From the NCBI GenBank assembly GCA_030151885.1, contig JASLCG010000023.1, forward strand, positions 1 to 8,469: a DNA stretch of 8,469 nt, given 5' to 3'. The position numbers and the translations under genes were made by a program. The notes beneath the pieces are model-generated. The model was not told where the DNA came from and ran no database searches. It saw only the letters and a program-made list of their open reading frames with translations. The stretch comes from Bacteroides sp. Lineage in GTDB: Bacteria > Bacteroidota > Bacteroidia > Bacteroidales > Bacteroidaceae. Position 1 is the stretch's first letter. Every line of letters starts with the position of its first letter. Below are positions 7,336 to 8,469 of this stretch, piece after piece.

Positions 7336-8331
7336 ATGAAAAAAAATATATTAACACTCCCATTATTGGGTTTAGCTTTTATCACTGCAGGATTAAGTTC
7401 CTGCAGTAAAGATGACATAGAAATCATCGAACAAGACACTTCGTGGACTATTGACAATAAATATGAAGATGAAGACATTAGAAATACACTTGGTGAAATC
7501 CCCTCAACTCCTCTAGCATATTTTAATATAAATAGCATACAAGGAAATGGAATACACGAGCTAGGTAAAACAACTGTACAATACAATACAAACAGGCAAA
7601 TAGAAGTAATTCTTACTACAGCAATTGATTTTGATTTAGAAATAGGATTTAATATTGACTCTGATAAATTATCTCCTGGATTTACTTTAATGCCAGAGGA
7701 AGCTTATACAATCAATCCAGTTACAATACCTGCAGGCGAATTAAAGGTCACAACAGAAATAGCGATTAGCAATCCTGATATTTTACAAGAGGGCTCATAT
7801 GAGTTACCTATTAAGATGGTAATGGAAAGCTCTGATAAAATAAAAAGTGCTAAGGAACGAGGTAATTTAAATATTAAATGTAACATTCAATTCTCCATAG
7901 GACTACTTGACCAGACGACTAAAGTACTGGAAGGAGAACTTTATAAGAACTTTGTACTAACATCTAACAAATCCAAAGAGTCCCTTAAATTCCTTACCGA
8001 TGGTAACAAGAGTCAATATGATGACAAGTGGAATCAAACAATTTGGAAAACAACTTCAAAGAGTGATTTTTTACACATAGATTTAGGTAAAGAAGTTGAA
8101 GTTAAAGGGTTAAAAATCAACCAAGATAGTTATTATCCTTTGGAATTTGTAAAAGTTTATAGTAACATCAATGATGAGGTCAAGTTTTTAGGTTTATACA
8201 AAAGTGAAGGTAAAGGTGAACAAAATATCGTTTTCAAACCTAATACTAAATTAACTAATATTATATTAAAAGAATTTGTAGGAGGAAGATACAATTATGC
8301 CAATTTAACAGAGTTAGAAGTTATTAAATAA
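7336..8331 (+). CDS. DUF1735 + F5/8 type C (discoidin-like) surface lipoprotein
   Basis: The 331-residue predicted lipoprotein has a signal peptide ending GLSSC (Cys23) and continues SKDD, a good match to the lysine-plus-acidic surface-export signal of Bacteroidota lipoproteins. After a short acidic linker, residues about 55-185 form a DUF1735-like domain (strands around IEVILTTAIDFDLEIGF; PVTIPAGELKVTTEI is typical). From about 195 to the end is an F5/8 type C or CBM32-like jelly roll: KFLTDGNKS, FLHIDLGKEVEVKGLKI (245-261) and the closing ANLTELEVIK. It is probably a carbohydrate-binding accessory protein, the positional equivalent of GpdF. The ATG at 7336 lies 4 nt after the previous stop. 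An in-frame TTG at 7324 would overlap the upstream gene and only lengthen the signal peptide by four residues, so it was rejected. Confidence 0.86.
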   Translation: MKKNILTLPLLGLAFITAGLSSCSKDDIEIIEQDTSWTIDNKYEDEDIRNTLGEIPSTPLAYFNINSIQGNGIHELGKTTVQYNTNRQIEVILTTAIDFDLEIGFNIDSDKLSPGFTLMPEEAYTINPVTIPAGELKVTTEIAISNPDILQEGSYELPIKMVMESSDKIKSAKERGNLNIKCNIQFSIGLLDQTTKVLEGELYKNFVLTSNKSKESLKFLTDGNKSQYDDKWNQTIWKTTSKSDFLHIDLGKEVEVKGLKINQDSYYPLEFVKVYSNINDEVKFLGLYKSEGKGEQNIVFKPNTKLTNIILKEFVGGRYNYANLTELEVIK

Positions 8332-8349
8332 CAACTTTATATATTATTC

Positions 8350-8380
8350 TAGAGGTTCCACCATTGTATTGGGACCTCTA
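8350..8380 (+). other. 3' untranslated hairpin without U tail
   Basis: TAGAGGT (8350-8356) pairs with ACCTCTA (8374-8380). The stem continues through a T-G wobble, two C-G pairs and one A-T pair to a 9-nt loop at 8361-8369. No T tract follows on either strand, so it is not a canonical intrinsic terminator. It starts 18 nt after the last stop codon and could stabilise the mRNA 3' end or slow polymerase before the true terminator. Confidence 0.55.
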
Positions 8381-8402
8381 AATTGCCACAAACAATCAAA
8401 AC

Positions 8403-8439
8403 AAAAAGGCTACTTAGATAAATCTAAGTAGCCTTTTTT
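8403..8439 (+). terminator. Strong intrinsic terminator of the operon
   Basis: The arm AAAAAGGCTACTTAGA (8403-8418) pairs perfectly with TCTAAGTAGCCTTTTT (8423-8438) around the short loop TAAA, and the arm ends in six T residues (8434-8439). The A tract on the left gives a TTTTT run on the minus strand too, so it may also terminate a convergent gene to the right. It marks the end of the five-gene transcript. Confidence 0.92.
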
Positions 8440-8469
8440 ATATATTCTATATATTTTATTTAGAATTCA

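Larger units (their letters stand above)
353..8331 (+). other. Five-gene SusC/SusD glycan-utilisation operon (gpd/don-like N-glycan locus)
   Basis: Five same-strand genes are separated by 12, 9, 13 and 4 nt and bounded by intrinsic terminators at 21-64 and 8403-8439, so a single polycistronic transcript is expected. The order is SusC, SusD, GH18, DUF1735-LamG, DUF1735-F5/8C. From memory this is the order of the C. canimorsus gpdCDGEF locus, which deglycosylates serum glycoproteins; related N-glycan loci are B. fragilis don and B. thetaiotaomicron BT_3983-3987. The assignment to N-glycans rests on these parallels and on the GH18 type, not on a substrate signature I can read directly. All four downstream products carry lipoprotein signals, consistent with a surface complex around the SusC barrel. 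Confidence 0.8.

Noticed and set aside
353..8331. Frameshift or pseudogene in the operon
   Set aside because: All five frames run uninterrupted from a signal peptide to a normal family C-terminus, and the GH18 catalytic residues are intact.
1..8469. Mobile elements, CRISPR arrays, tRNA or rRNA genes, integrase or att sites
   Set aside because: No transposase or integrase frame, no regularly spaced direct repeats and no RNA-gene-like GC-rich structure was seen on either strand.

Overview
The window is a complete, compact polysaccharide-utilisation-type operon from a low-GC member of the Bacteroidota. The phylum is supported by an adjacent SusC/SusD pair, DUF1735-type surface lipoproteins, lipoprotein signal peptides followed by acidic residues, and start codons with A/T-rich upstream sequence instead of Shine-Dalgarno motifs. 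The genus cannot be fixed from sequence alone. A host-associated Bacteroidales or Capnocytophaga-like organism fits best.

Layout. Positions 1-64 hold an intrinsic terminator with a 17-bp perfect stem, probably ending an upstream gene. Positions 65-352 are a gene-free leader of only about 13% GC (counted by eye), with two perfect palindromes (28 and 22 bp) just before the first gene. Five genes follow on the + strand with gaps of 12, 9, 13 and 4 nt: a SusC-like TonB-dependent transporter (353-3424), a SusD-like lipoprotein (3437-5080), a glycoside hydrolase family 18 lipoprotein with an intact DxxDxDxE catalytic motif (5090-6148), a DUF1735 + LamG/concanavalin-like lipoprotein (6162-7331), and a DUF1735 + F5/8 type C (discoidin-like) lipoprotein (7336-8331). 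A hairpin and then a strong intrinsic terminator close the operon (8350-8439).

How the genes work together (inference from families and order). The GH18 enzyme is probably an endo-beta-N-acetylglucosaminidase on the cell surface that cuts N-linked glycans within their chitobiose core. The two DUF1735 proteins and the SusD protein would hold glycoprotein or released glycan, and the SusC barrel would import the glycan with TonB energy. As I recall it, the gene order matches the Capnocytophaga canimorsus gpdCDGEF glycoprotein-deglycosylation locus and resembles the Bacteroides fragilis don and B. thetaiotaomicron BT_3983-3987 loci. No exoglycosidase, sulfatase, regulator, sigma factor, mobile element, tRNA, rRNA or CRISPR is visible in the window. 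The released glycan must therefore be broken down by enzymes encoded elsewhere, and the regulator must also lie elsewhere.
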